Source: Arenicola marina | Lineage: Eukaryota; Annelida; Polychaeta; Arenicolidae | Length of the DNA stretch: 64,000 nt | NCBI GenBank assembly: GCA_964019135.1 | Contig: OZ025260.1 | Span: 25,848,254-25,912,253, forward strand | Direction: 5' to 3' | In this document: positions 48,301-60,440 of the stretch, one piece after another | Numbering within the stretch: the first letter of the stretch is position 1 | How the letters are laid out: every line of letters starts with the position of its first letter | Position numbers and translations under genes: made by a program | The notes under the pieces: model-generated | Seen by the model: the letters and a program-made list of their open reading frames with translations, nothing else | Databases searched by the model: none | What the model was told of the DNA's origin: nothing

Positions 48301-51300
48301 AAAGATAATTAGAGAGAAGTAGGGGACAGAGAACGAGGGCGCAAAACCATGGTTGCCACAACTTTTACAATTTCTCGTTATTAACGGCCGGTAAAAGAAT
48401 AGGAAATACAGACCCCTATTAGAGGCTTTAAGTCCTCATTCAGACTCTCTAATGTAGCCGGATTAAATTTAAAATCTAAGCGGAAAAATCAACGGGATAA
48501 GAGGGAGAAGAGCAAAATGTTTTAGTGAAGTACCATCCAATTTGGCTTCCTCCAGATGAGGCCATTAGGGGCGGCATAGGAAGGAATGGGAACAAAGTGC
48601 TGACAAATTGATGGATGCAAAAAGTGGGAGTAAGATGTGGCCTAAAAGGGGGAGGGATCTGCTAGGATGAACGGTTGTTATCAGTTTGGAAGTGTAAGTT
48701 GGGGATAGAGCGATGGACCGAGGAAACTTTAAATTCGTGGCACTGGTTGGCCGTAACGCAGACCGGATGGGAAGGGTGAGGGAGGGGGTGAGAATACGGG
48801 TAATAGTATCCTGGGTGAGTCTGGTGCAGTGTGCGGGGGTTAGGCGCTGTGTTTTATAGGTGGTGATTCGGGGTTATAGGGTTAGTGCTCTCAAGATGTG
48901 CAACTCGCGGTCGGGGATTAATTTATCCAGGAATCTCTCCAAGTGTGTCTAACGAGAGAAACAATCCGCTTATATTGTATACGATTGTAACGAGATCTGA
49001 ATCCCTAAACGTTGTCCCCGTAGAGTGGGATCTGCTCTCCCGCAACGGGGCCTCAGAGCGACAAAACACATGATAACAACGGGAGATGTGGATAAATTAT
49101 AGGGACAGGATGGCCTTGTGAAACTTAGGGGTTGGTGTGGTTAGTTCGGGCTGGCATTAACCGTATTACAACGTTAAGACCTGAACACGGACAAACACTG
49201 TTTTCTCACACGAACGGAAATGGTGAATGGGTGGTGAGGTTGGTCGGGGTACATGTGAGAGTCGCGGTGGGAGGTGAGTCGGGTGGTGGTAATCACAAGG
49301 CGTTGCAGACTTTCTCTCGCCGGACCGTTATAACGGATTCGGAAGGTAACAATGAAAGTACACAGATGATAACGGGACCCTGGTAAAAGTCGTGGCAGAT
49401 AACACACAGCAAATCCTGATGATGGATAAAACTAGGTCTGTGATTACGAGCACGCCTTCAGATGCGGCCTACGAGAGAGTGAATGAGAGTTAGATAGAGG
49501 GAAAGGAAGAGAGCGCGCAAATCCAGGGTTGCCATTAGTTTTACCTTTTCTCGTCGCCTGCAGCAAACACACGAAGCAGGTGATTCCATTAGTGGCAAGT
49601 TGCCATTGCGACTTGGTGATTAACATGTCATGGACAAACCGACGTCACTCCTTTCCTGCAGTTACTGGGAAAGGTTTATCTAACCATTTCATAGTTAACA
49701 GTATGTTTAACAAATTGTCGACTTGGCAGCCGATGTCTCCACAACTTGAAATGGGAGCCTCTCAGAGATGAGATGAAATTAAATAGCATTCGTCTTTGAA
49801 TTAGCTCACACCAAGTGACACAAATGTGTATATCATTAGAGAGAGAATAAAACAACCGAGGAATAATGGATCAAAGGCGGATTTAGAAATGAAGAGAGAG
49901 ATATATGGCGGACAGACAACCCAGAAGAGACAATACCATGGGGCACATATGTAGTTGAAATAGAGTAGCTGAGACGGTCGTGTGGAAATGAAAGCATTCT
50001 TGCCTCATTGATATGCGTTCATCCCGAATAGACAAGCTCTCCAGAATGTCCCAACATTACTGCGGATATTGAATGTCTTTGCCACTTGGTTGGTGACTGG
50101 TTCCCATTATTTTGTGTCCTTTGCATTCATGTTTTAGGAATGGGAAAAGGGTTCAAGTATCCTTAAAGACCTAGGTAAAAAAACCTAAACTTCAAGTCAC
50201 AATATGGCGGGGAAGGCAGTAAGAACATTAGTACAGAGGGCTCGTTTCTAGCGGAAACTAGTAAACAAAACCAAATAAACAAAGCGGACAAACACGTTGA
50301 ATACAATATGGTTTCCTCCAGCCAAACACCTCTTTAGACATTTTCATGACCTGTTGCAAAGCCCAACTGTGCTACTTTAATCTCACAGCAGCTCTGCTGG
50401 CAGCGAATCGACGTTCCCAAACTGGATAACCCCCAATTTTATACTTGTGGCATTTTAACTTCCCACCAAAAAAAGCTATAACCGTCTTGGAACCTGGGAA
50501 TCCGCCATCTGGCCAACTAATCGAAGATGGTATCGATCTTGGTCGTACATTCGCGGCTTCAATTCATCATTCAGACTCCCTAATGTAGCGGGACTAAATT
50601 TAAAATCTAATCGAAAAAATGAGCGAGAATAGAGGTAGGAAAGCAAAATGTTTCAGTGAAGTAACATCCAATTTGGCTTCTTCCAGATGAGGCCATCAGG
50701 GGCGGCAAAGAAAGGGCTGGGAACAAATTGCTGACAAATTGATGGATGCAAAAATTGGGAGTACGATGTGGCCTAAGAGGGGGCGGGATCTGCCAGGATG
50801 AGCGGTTGTTATCAGTTTTGAAGTGTCAGTCGGGGGTAGAGCGATGGTCCGAGGAGACACTCGTATAAGATAAAAGTGAAGCATCATTTGAGGCTGGCAC
50901 TGGTTGGGCGTAAGACAGACCGGATGGGGAGGATGAGAGAGGGGGTGGGAGTACGGGAGATTATATCCGGAGTGTACGGGGGTTAGGCCCTGTGGTTTAA
51001 AGGTGGATGGCTTGCGTAATAGGGTTAGTGCTCTCAAGATGTGCAACGCGCGGTGGGGGATTAATTCATTCAGGAATCTCTCCAAGTGTGTCTAACCAGA
51101 GCGAAAATCCGCTTACCATTTACGCAAATGTAACGAGCTCTGAATCGCTAAAGGTTGCTCCTGTGGCGTGGGATCGGCTCCTCAGCAATGGAGCAAGGTG
51201 TGTGGGGGGGGGGGGGCAGGCAAACGACCGAGGATATGGATAAAGTAAAGGGAGATGTTGGTGGTGAATTTAGGGGTTGAGGTTTCTAATACGAGGTGGC

Positions 51301-52497
51301 ATTATCCGTATTACAACCATAGGACCAGGACACAGACAGACACTATTTTCTGACACGGCCAGGAATGGGTGATGTAAATTCAAGGTGAGTGGGTGGGATG
51401 GGACTTTCATGTGAGAGTCCGGGTGGGTGCGTGGGGTGAGATTAATCTCAAAGCGTTGAAGATTTACTCCCGCCTGACCGTCATACCTTAAGGGATTCAA
51501 AAGCCATCAATGAAAACCCGCAGATAATGACGGGACCCTGGTAAAAGTGGTGGCATAAGACACACAGCAAATCCTGCTAGTGATGGCTAAGACCGGGTCA
51601 GTAACCACAACCGTCCATTCACATCTGGCTTAAGACAGAGATAATTAGAGAGAGGTAGGGGACAGAGAAAAGCCCGCAAATTCATGGTTGCCACAACTTT
51701 TACCATTTCTCGTCGTCAACGGCTGGTAAAAGAATAGAAAAAACTGACACCAAATACGGCAGAGTGCGTAGAAAGAAACTGGGGACCCGAGACAACGGAA
51801 ACTAGTAAACAGAGCAAAATAAACAAAGCGGGACAGATGTTGAATGAATATGGCTTCCTCCAGCCAGACATTTCTGCAGACATCTTCAAACAGTGGACGA
51901 CCTGCTGCAAAGCCCAACTGCATTGCTTTGATACCACAGCAGCTCTGTCAGCGGCGAATCGACGTTACTAAACTGGATTACCCCCAATTTTATGTTTGTG
52001 GTAATACCGCAAAAAAGAAGCGATAAAAGCTTTGGAAGCCAAGAATCCTCCATCTGGCCAACTAATCGAAGATGGTATCGATCTTGGTCGTACATTCGCG
52101 GCTTCAATTCATCATTCAGACTCTCTAATGTAGCCGGACTAAATTTAAAATGTAATCGGTAAAATACGCGGGATTAGAGGAAGAAGAGCAAATTGTTTCA
52201 GTGAAGTAACATCCAATGTGGCTTCTTCCAGATGAGGCCATCAGGGGCGGCAAAGGAAGGAATGGGAACAAATTGCGGACAACTTGATGGATGCAAAAAG
52301 TGGGAGTACGATGTGGCCTAAAAGGGGGCGGGATCTGCCAGGATGAGCGGTTGTTATCAGTTTTGAAGTGTCAGTCGGGACTAGAGCGATGGTTGGAGGT
52401 GACACTCGGATAAGATGAAAGTGAAGTTTTATTCGAGGCTGGCACTGGTTGGCCGTATAGCAGACCGGATTGGGAGGATGAGAGAGTGGGTAGGAGT
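45358..52497. repeat. Higher-order repeat copy 3 of about 7.14 kb
   Basis: Third copy; landmarks at about 45,299, 47,532, 48,739 and 50,894. It lacks the SINE and the deletion seen in copy 2. In the second long sub-unit it agrees with copy 1 against copy 2. In the first long, first short and second short sub-units it agrees mostly with copy 2. From about 51,480 to the end it drifts from both. Confidence 0.93.
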
Positions 52498-55400
52498 ATG
52501 GGTGATAGTATTCTGGGTGAGTCTGGCGCAGTGTACGGGGGTTAGGCGCTGTGGTTTAAAGGTGGTGGTCCGGGTGACAGGGTTACTGCTCTCAAGATGT
52601 GCAACTTGATATAGGGGATTAATTCATTCAGGAATCTCTTCAAGTGTGTCTAACGAGAGCCGAAATCCGCTTAAAATTTACGCGGTTGTAACTAGCTCGG
52701 AATCTAATCCATAAAAACTGCTTCCTTAGAGTGGGATCTGATCTCCCGCAACGGCGCCTCAGAGTGAAAGAACCAGCATAACAACGGGAGATGAGGAAAA
52801 ATTAGAGGGACAGGATGGCCGGGTGAAATTTAGGGGTTGGTGTGTTTAGTTCGGGCTGGCATTAACCGTATTACAACGTTAAGAGCTGGACACGGACAAA
52901 CACTGTTTTCTCTCACACGAACGAAAATGGTGAATGGGTGGTGAGATTGGTGGGGGTACATGTGAGAGTCGCGCTGCGAGGTGCGTGGGGTGGTGATAAT
53001 CAAAAGGCGTTGCAGACTATCTCCCGTCAGACCGTTATAACGGATTCGGAAGCTAACAATGAAAATACACAGATGATGATGGGACCCTGATAAAAGTCGT
53101 GGCAGTTAACACTCAGCAAATTCTGCTGCTGATGGCTAAAACTAGGTCTGTGATCACAAGCACGCCTTCAGATGTGGCCTACGAGAGAGTGAATGAGGGA
53201 TAGATAGAGGGAAAGAGAGAGAGAGCGCGCCAATCCATAGTTGCCACTAGTTTTACCTTTTCTCGTCGCCTGCAGCAAACACACGAAGCAGGTGATTCCA
53301 TTAGTGGCAAGTTCTCATTGCCGCTTGGTGATTAACATGTCATTGGCGAACCCACGTCACCCCTTCCTGCTGTTACAGAGCAAAGGTTTATGTGATCACT
53401 TCCTAGTGCAAACTATGTTTAAACAAATTGCGGTCTTGGCAGCCGATGTCTCCACGTCTTCAAATGGAAGCCTCTCAGAGATGACAGAAATTAATATCGT
53501 TCGTCTTTGCCATAGCTCGCACCAAGTCACCCAAATGTGTATATCTTTAGAGAGAGAATGAAACAACCGAGGAATAATGGATCAAAGGCGGATTTAGAAA
53601 CGAAGAGAGAGATAATGGCTGACAGACAACCCAGAAGAGACAGTACCATGGGGCACATATGGAGTTGGCATAGAGTAGCTGAGACGGTCGTGTGGAAATG
53701 AAAGCATTCTTGCCTCATTGATACGCGTTCATCCCGAATAGACAAGCTCTCCAGAATGTTCCAACATTACTGCGGATATTGAATGTCCTTGCCACTTGGT
53801 TGGTGACTGGTTCCCATTCTTTTGTGTCCTTTGCATGCATGGTTTAAGAATGGGAAGAGGGTTCAAGTATCCTTAAAGACCTAGGTAAAAAAAACTAAAA
53901 CTCAAGTCACAATATGGCGGGGAAGGCAGTAAGAACATTAGTACAGAGGGCTCGTTTCTAGCGGAAACTAGTAAACAAAACCAAATAAACAAAGCGGACG
54001 AACACGTTGAATACAATATGGTTGCCTCCAGCCAAACACCTCTTTAGGCATTTTTATGACCTGTTGCAAAGCCCAACTGTGCTACTTTAATCTCACAGCA
54101 GCTCTGCTGGCAGCGAATCGACGTTCCCAAACTGGATAACCCCCAATTTTATACTTGTGGCATTTTAACTTCCCACCAAAAGAAGCGATAACCGTCTTTG
54201 AACCTGGGAATCCTCCATCTGGCCAACTACTCGAAGATGGTATCGATCTTGGTCGTACATTCGCGGCTTCAATTCATCATTCAGACTCCCTAATGTAGCG
54301 GGACTAAATTTAAAATCTAATCGAAAAAATGAGCGAGAATAGAGGCAGGAAAGCCAAATGTTTCAGTTAAGTAACATCCAATTTGGCTTCTTCCAGATGA
54401 GAACATCAGGGGCGACAAAGGAAGGACTGAGAACAATTTTCCTACAACTTGATGGATGCATAAAGTGGGAGTACGATGTGGCCTAACAGGGGGCGGGATC
54501 TGCCAGGATGAACGGTGGTTATCAGTTTTGAAATGTCAGTCGGGGGTAGAGCGATCGTCTGAGGTTACATTCAGATGAGATGAAAGTGAAACTTTATTCG
54601 TGGCTGGCACTGGTTGGCCGTACAGCAGACCGGATGGGGAGGATGAGGGAGGGGGTGGGAGTACTGGTGATAGTATCTTTCGTCAGTCGGGCGCAGTGCA
54701 CGGGGGTTAGGCGCTGTGGCTTAAAGGTGGTGGTTCGGGTGACAGGGTTGGTGCTCTCAAGATGTGCAACTCGCGGTGGAGGATTAATTCATGCAGGAAT
54801 CTCTCCAAGTGGGCCTAACGAGAGCAAAAATCGGCTTGCAATTTACGTGATCGTAACGCGCTCTGAATCCCTAAAAGTTGTCCCCGTAGAGTGAGATCTG
54901 CTCTCCCCCAACGGCGCCTGGTGAGTGAAAAAACAGGAAAACAACGGGAGACGAAGATAAATTAGAGGGACAGGATGGCCTGGTCATATTTTGGGGTTGG
55001 TGTGGTTATTTCGGGCGGGCATTACCGTTTTGCAGCTTTAAGACCTGAGCGCGGACGAACATTGTTTTCGCGCACGATAACAGAAATGTGTAATAGGGGT
55101 GACGTGGGTGGGGGTACATGTGAGAGTCGCGGTGGGAGGTGAGTGGGGTGGTGGTAATCACAAGGCGTTGCAGACTTTCTCTTGTCAGACCGTTATAACG
55201 GATTCGGATGCAAACAATGAAAGTACACGCACGATGACGGGGCCCTGGTAAAAGTCGTTTCAGATAACACACAGGAAATCCTGGTTATGATGGCTAAACA
55301 GGATTTGTGATCACAAGCACGCCTTCAGATGTGGCCCGCGAGAAAGTGAATGCGAGATAGATCAAGGGAAAGAGAGAGAGAGCGCGCAAATCCAGGGTTG

Positions 55401-55610
55401 CCACTAGTTTTACCCTTTCGCGTCGCCTGCAGCAAACACACGAAGCAGATGATTCCATTAGTGGCAAGTTCTCATTACCGCTTGATGATAACATGTCATT
55501 GACGAACCAACGACACCCCTTTCCTGCACTTACTGGGTTAGGTTTATGTGACCATTTCCTACTACACGTTATGTTCACGAAAATGGTGGTCTTTACAGCC
55601 GATGCGAGGA
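52498..55610. repeat. Right, diverged edge of the complex array
   Basis: Array blocks continue in order but with markedly more differences than among the three copies. One long unit starts at about 52,440 and the next at about 54,603 (spacing about 2.16 kb). The last unit breaks off near 55,610, shortly after the tttcctgcacttactggg block, and gives way to a 47-bp minisatellite. No gene is seen. Confidence 0.87.
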
Positions 55611-55639
55611 ATATACTGGCAAGTAAATTCATTAGCGGA

Positions 55640-56440
55640 CACTCGAGACTTGATGCCACAAATATAGGGACAAGAATGGAGATATGTAGCAATGCAATGG
55701 TAACAATCGAGATAGTGAGTATTGATTTGTTACTAAGAATGCAACGGTAACAATCCAGGTATGTAGTAATGACTTGATACCACGAATGCACCGGTAGAAA
55801 TCAAAATATGTAGTATTGACTTGATGCCATTAATGCAATGCTAACAATCGCGATATGTAGTAATGACTTGATACCAAGAATGCTATGGCAATACTCGAGA
55901 TATGGAGTAATGACTTGATGCCAAGAATGCTATGGCAATACTCGAGATATGGAGTAATGACTTGATGCCAAGAATGCTATGGCAATACTCGAGATATGGA
56001 GTAATGACTTGATACCAAGAATGCTATGGCAACACTCGAGATATGGAGTAATGACTTGATACCAACAATCCTATGGCAACAATCGAGATATGGAGTAATG
56101 ACGTGATACCAACAATCATATGGCAACAATCAAGATATGGAGTAATGACGTGATACCAACAATCATATGGCAACAATCGAGATATGGAGTAATGACGTGA
56201 TACCAACAATCATATGGCAACAATCGAGATATGGAGTAATGACGTGATAGCAACAATCATATGGCAACAATCGAGATATGGAGTAATGACGTGATACCAA
56301 CAATCCTATGGCAACAATCGAGATATGGAGTAATGACGTGATACCAACAATCATATGGCAACAATCAAGATATGGAGTAATGACGTGATACCAAGAATGC
56401 AATGGCAACATTCGAGATATGAAGTATTGACTTTGACTGT
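55640..56440. repeat. 47-bp minisatellite, about 17 units
   Basis: The unit combines gagatatggagtaatgac, ttgataccaagaatgc and tatggcaatactc, about 47 bp. The first units, near 55,640-55,860, are degenerate and the last dozen are close to identical, with gac-g-tgatacc and gac-t-tgatgcc variants. Minus-strand frames repeating LLVSRHYSISRLLP are products of the repeat. Confidence 0.93.
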
Positions 56441-56816
56441 TCAGTGTTCACCAGTTTAGAATTTGGCAAGGTGAAAAGCGGAATTACTTGATGCCAATGA
56501 AGCATTTACCTGAGTCGAGACCTCACAGATGACTGTTTGTGTAAAGGCTTCACTCGACAATTGCAATATTACTTGATGCCAAGTACTCAATTGCCCCCAT
56601 GGAAGTTGATATAGGTATCCGTCTGACAGCTATACAATGATATTTCTCCGAAAGTGAAGAACAAGTACCCGCCCGCATGCCCAAATAAAGGTCTAAGTGG
56701 TCCTATAATACATTGCCACACAGGTTACCCGGTGGCCACGGTAGGTTTGAAAGACCCGTATGTGCTGCAAAGGCTATAAATGTGATGTTAAATTTGGCCA
56801 TTACAGCCGCCCTCTA
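56441..56816. other. Anonymous spacer, no gene
   Basis: Two faint echoes of the minisatellite (acttgatgcc at about 56,486 and 56,572) are present; otherwise nothing is seen. Confidence 0.5.
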
Positions 56817-56820
56817 CAAT

Positions 56821-57076
56821 TGGTTGGTTGGTTATTCAGGACGAGTTAGCCACTTTTGGTCATATCGCGTCAATGGGAGAAGGAAGAGAGAGTGGAGCCA
56901 TGTCCCTGGGGGTAACCCCCTACTCTTTACGAAGAGAGACATGGGATCTTTATCCTGCGACCACACAGACATGGCCACAGCAGGACTCGAACCACCGACC
57001 CACGTGCCGTTAGGCGCCCATGTGACCAGAGCACCCAATGCGAGCGCTCTAGCCCACTGAGCTATCGCGCCGCCCG
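56821..57076 (-). mobile_element. tRNA-derived SINE, family A, near full length
   Basis: Reading the minus strand, the head has gcgatagctcagtgggctag, followed by agcgctcgcatt. The B box is ggtcggtggttcgagtcctg. The body has the gtagggggttaccccc core, the gacgcgatatgacc motif and a final aaccaacca. A 7-bp caattgg lies directly on both sides (56,817-56,823 and 57,077-57,083) and may be a short target-site duplication. With the 19,561 copy it defines an element of about 255 bp. Confidence 0.9.
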
Positions 57077-57083
57077 CAATTGG

Positions 57084-58005
57084 AAATGAAGATCTCTGTT
57101 TCTTTGAAAATGGCACAGTTTGACTGAGGCACTTGTCGTTTTCTTCCATTCCCATGCAGCGCCCCTTAGCGTGAGTATCCCCCGGTTGTACGTCCGGCAA
57201 CGAAGCCCTAAAACTGTTGGTCGGTCGCTGCGGTTTGGACGAGTAGGGGCGGGTGTTGGGGAGGCAAAGGCTAAGGAGGTAAAGGGTAGCAGAGGGTTGT
57301 GGGTATGGGTAAGGGGAGAGAGAGGGATGGGGGGGGGGTGGGATGGTGCCTGGATCCAGAGATGGGGTGAGACAAATGAAGAGTAGTGCGCCCGAGTCAG
57401 CGGGGCAGGCAATCTGACTGCCGCCTCTAGCCCTCGGCAGGGCAAGTTGAGACATGACAGGTAATTTTCGACTGACATTTGTGATAATCTTGTGTCCGAT
57501 GGGGAAGAAAAAACCCGTTTGCTATCTGTAGTGGCTGGGAATGAACCACTTCAGATGGGGCTAGGAGCATGCTTCATGGTACGTTGGGCCTACTTCTTGG
57601 TGAGTGCTGGCAAACATGTTTCTTAGTAAGGGCGAGGGCGACCAAGTGCTTATTGGGGTGGGTACATCAGTGCAGCTTCGTGCGGATGAATATAGTTTTT
57701 TGTGTAGGTTAGTGTAGTTTTGTGCGTGTCAGGGCTTTTTGATGCAGATGAGTGGATTTTAGGGCGGCATTTTGCTGTGTTTGTGAGTACTTTTTAGCGT
57801 GGAGGATTGGTGCTTGTTGATGCTGGTGATGGCTTTTGGCTGCATGTGATTGCTTCTTGATGGCGTGCTTTTTGGTGCGAGTGTTTTGGGAAGCCAGTGA
57901 GAGCTTCTAGGTGTGGAGAGCTTGCCTTTGGTGCTGTCGAACACTCAATGTTGCGCGATATTTACTTCCTGGTGTAGATACTTGGTCGCGCTGGTAACAT
58001 ATTTT
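57084..58005. other. Anonymous sequence with degenerate G/T-rich repeats
   Basis: I see no gene. From about 57,590 loose repeats of a cttggtg or ttttggtgc type occur at irregular spacing. They resume after the LINE insertion (gcttgttgctttg, cttggtgcgg), so the LINE landed inside an old degenerate array. Confidence 0.55.
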
Positions 58006-58017
58006 GGGTGAGGGCTT

Positions 58018-58055
<38 letters not shown>

Positions 58056-58057
<2 letters not shown>

Positions 58058-58445
58058 TTCACACTTGACAGGTTTAAAAATACATCACATAAGACATGTT
58101 AATTACACAGTAACAATTATACATCAGCTAATATAAAGATGGCAGTAGATCCTTCCATTTTTCCTTATATTTCTTTCTTCTACCCGATGGATAATCTGTG
58201 TTTTCCCCTATATGACCTTCTATCTGGTAGTTAGCTTTTATTACTCTAAGTGCTCCCTGCATGTTCGGCTTGTGTTCTATCCACTTGCAACGATATATAT
58301 ACTTCTTGACCATTAACAAAATATGATTTAGTAAAATACTAGGGCTATTTATACTCCTAATACCCAACATTACAGATTGTAAATTTATAAAATCATCAGC
58401 TGTTCTACCATATAGAGATAAAGCTGTGTGTAACCATAAAACACC
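58056..58445 (-). mobile_element. Direct part of the LINE: C-terminal end of ORF2 and short 3' UTR
   Basis: On the minus strand the frame reads through ILLNHILLMVKKYIYRCKW, the typical last conserved block of L1/Tx1 ORF2 proteins, and ends with KWKDLLPSLY and a stop at about 58,128-58,130. A 3' UTR of about 70 bp separates it from the poly(A) tail. The junction with the inverted part lies at about 58,430-58,460; a small loss at the junction cannot be excluded. Confidence 0.85.
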
Positions 58446-59403
58446 AGCACCGGATAGAAAGTTTTTCTGCAAAATAAACGGCATTATTCGTTCGTTCATA
58501 TGGAGAAAAAAAGCTAGAATATCGCAAAATCGCATGGCTCAGATGTGTAAGCAGGGAGGTGTTGCTCTTCCACACGTTGAAACTTTTACGCAAGCGTTAA
58601 AACTGTCGTGTATACAAAGACTGCTTAAAAAGACAGGCTCTTGGCAGGATATATTTTGTACCTTCGTTTGTCAGGAGAAAGAACTGTGCTGGGAATTAGA
58701 TGTGTTATCCACTCGACAGTATCACCAACTATCAAACCCGTTTTGGGCGGAGGTATTTCGAGCTTGGTCACGGTTGCAAGCACTGCAGCCTACACAGGAC
58801 TACAGAATGATGCCGCTGTGGAATACTTATTTTTTGAACAATGATAACTTAACAAAACGTAAAGGTGAATTTATCCAAAAGGGCATCATTTATTTTAATG
58901 ATTTAATTAATGATGAAGGTGATATATACGACTGGAAACAATTTAAGACCAAATATGCTATTCAAATCAATTTTGCTGACTTCTATAGTCTGATCTCATG
59001 TATTCCTAAAGAGTGGAAGCAACAAATCCGGGAAGACAGATTTAGACTGACAGTTGTACAGCACGCAAGCGTTTTATTGATTTCAACTAAAGACCGTGTT
59101 GTGAACACCTTTTATAAAATATTGTTGAGAGGTTTGAAGTTTAGTAAATGCAACGAAGTTAAGTGGTCTGAAAGTTTAGATACAGAAATTACCGAACAGA
59201 ATTGGGAAGAGTACTATGTTTTACCAGTTAGCTGTACCTCGGATGAAAGAATAAGAAGCTTTCAATTTAAATTTATACATAGATGTCTACCAACAAATAA
59301 TTTTTTGTACAAGTGTAAGCTGGTAAATACAGACAAGTGCAGTTTTTGCAAGGCAGAGGTAGAGACAGTCGAACATTTATTTTGGAGTTGTGCTGAAGTA
59401 AAC
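58445..59403 (+). mobile_element. Inverted part of the LINE: ORF2 segment downstream of the reverse transcriptase, with CCHC finger
   Basis: An open frame of 327 codons starts at 58,426, but LINE similarity begins at about residue 13 (FFCKINGIIRSFIW, matching the post-RT FIW block of L1/Tx1 elements). A GGVALPHVETF block follows (family form GGLGLPNF). Near the end, IRSFQFKFIHRCLPTNNFLYK leads to a zinc finger, C305-x2-C308-x8-H317-x4-C322, in the usual HLFWSC context. The frame stays open to the target-site duplication, where it ends by chance. Confidence 0.88.
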
Positions 59404-59418
59404 GGGTGAGGGCTTGTT

Positions 59419-60440
59419 GCTTGTTGCTTTGTTTGCGTTTAATAGGGTCTCGTGGTACGGGAATCTTGAATGCATCTTGGTGCGGATACAAGTTTTATTG
59501 GGTTACGGTGGATTAATTAATATATATATAATATAATATATATATATATATATATATAGACTGAGGTGGGTTCGTCTTTTGATAGGCGTTGCTTTTTGCA
59601 GTGTGTATATATGTGTTCAATGTGTTATATGTTTTTTTTATTGCAGAAGAACACCTAAGTGGGGTGGGATTAAAGGCGGGAGTAAAGAAGGATGTGGATG
59701 GGGGGAGGGGGGGGGGTCATGTTGACTTCGTGGGGGCTCATGCGGTGTCATTGAGGCAAGGTTAATAATTGTGAAATGCCCGTCTAATTCACATTCAAAG
59801 TTTATCCCACCTCATTTACATCGAAAAACTTTTTGTTGGAAGACAATTTCGTCTTCCCAAATCACAAAGAACAAATTTCTTTACTCCCAGGTCACGATAA
59901 ATTAAATTTATTTCATTGATTTCACAGTTATTTCATATAAATATTTTTAGTTCACGAAAACCCGTGGTCACGACTGTCTGCTAATATCCCATTCTCAGTT
60001 TACGAAGAATTATTTTTCTCATTCACAGTTCACGGTGAAATGCCTGTTCTTGTGGAAAGAAAACGTTCATTGTTCCATACCACAAGGTAGGTTTGTATTT
60101 CTCAAAGAGTTACGGTCCTGAAATCACATCTGTTCTGCCTCGATGCCAAACAGAACCCCATAAACCTAATTTATATTGATCATTGCAACATTACTTCGGC
60201 GTGTGAAACGCCACGATACAGAATACTCTAATGTCATGGATACAATGTGGAAAGACATATGATTGGCAAAATGATTTGCTTTATGTGCAAAACTGAGTGT
60301 CTCAGCACAACGCTTTCTTTCGGATAAACCGAGTGCGGAAAAAAATTGCGCTCGGGTAAACATGAAGTAAGGTCGTTAGCCTGTTAATTTTTTTAGACGA
60401 ATTTTAGAACACAACTTGAGAGGTTACATATTGTCCCTGG
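59419..60440. other. Anonymous AT-rich sequence with (TA)n tract
   Basis: I see no gene. A near-pure TA tract lies at 59,519-59,558. Around 59,780-60,050 there is a loose repetition of attcacagtt / ttcacgaaaa / ttcacggt elements, perhaps an old degenerate array. Confidence 0.5.

Larger units (their letters stand above)
58006..59418 (-). mobile_element. L1/Tx1-type LINE insertion with inverted 5' part (twin priming)
   Basis: The insertion, 58,021-59,403, is flanked by perfect 15-bp copies of gggtgagggcttgtt (58,006-58,020 and 59,404-59,418). The 3' end is on the minus strand and begins with a pure T run (58,019-58,055), the complement of the poly(A) tail. The end of the ORF2-like protein follows on the minus strand. 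The part of the protein that should lie upstream is instead on the plus strand. This is the known twin-priming structure of LINE insertions. The copy is heavily 5'-truncated: the reverse transcriptase and endonuclease domains are absent, so it is dead on arrival. Uninterrupted frames and perfect flanks suggest a young insertion. Confidence 0.92.

Noticed and set aside
30959-54894. Recurrent frames of 60-129 codons in the large array, as a possible gene family
   Set aside because: Their recurrence follows nucleotide-level duplication, frame length varies between sub-units, and no conserved domain is visible.
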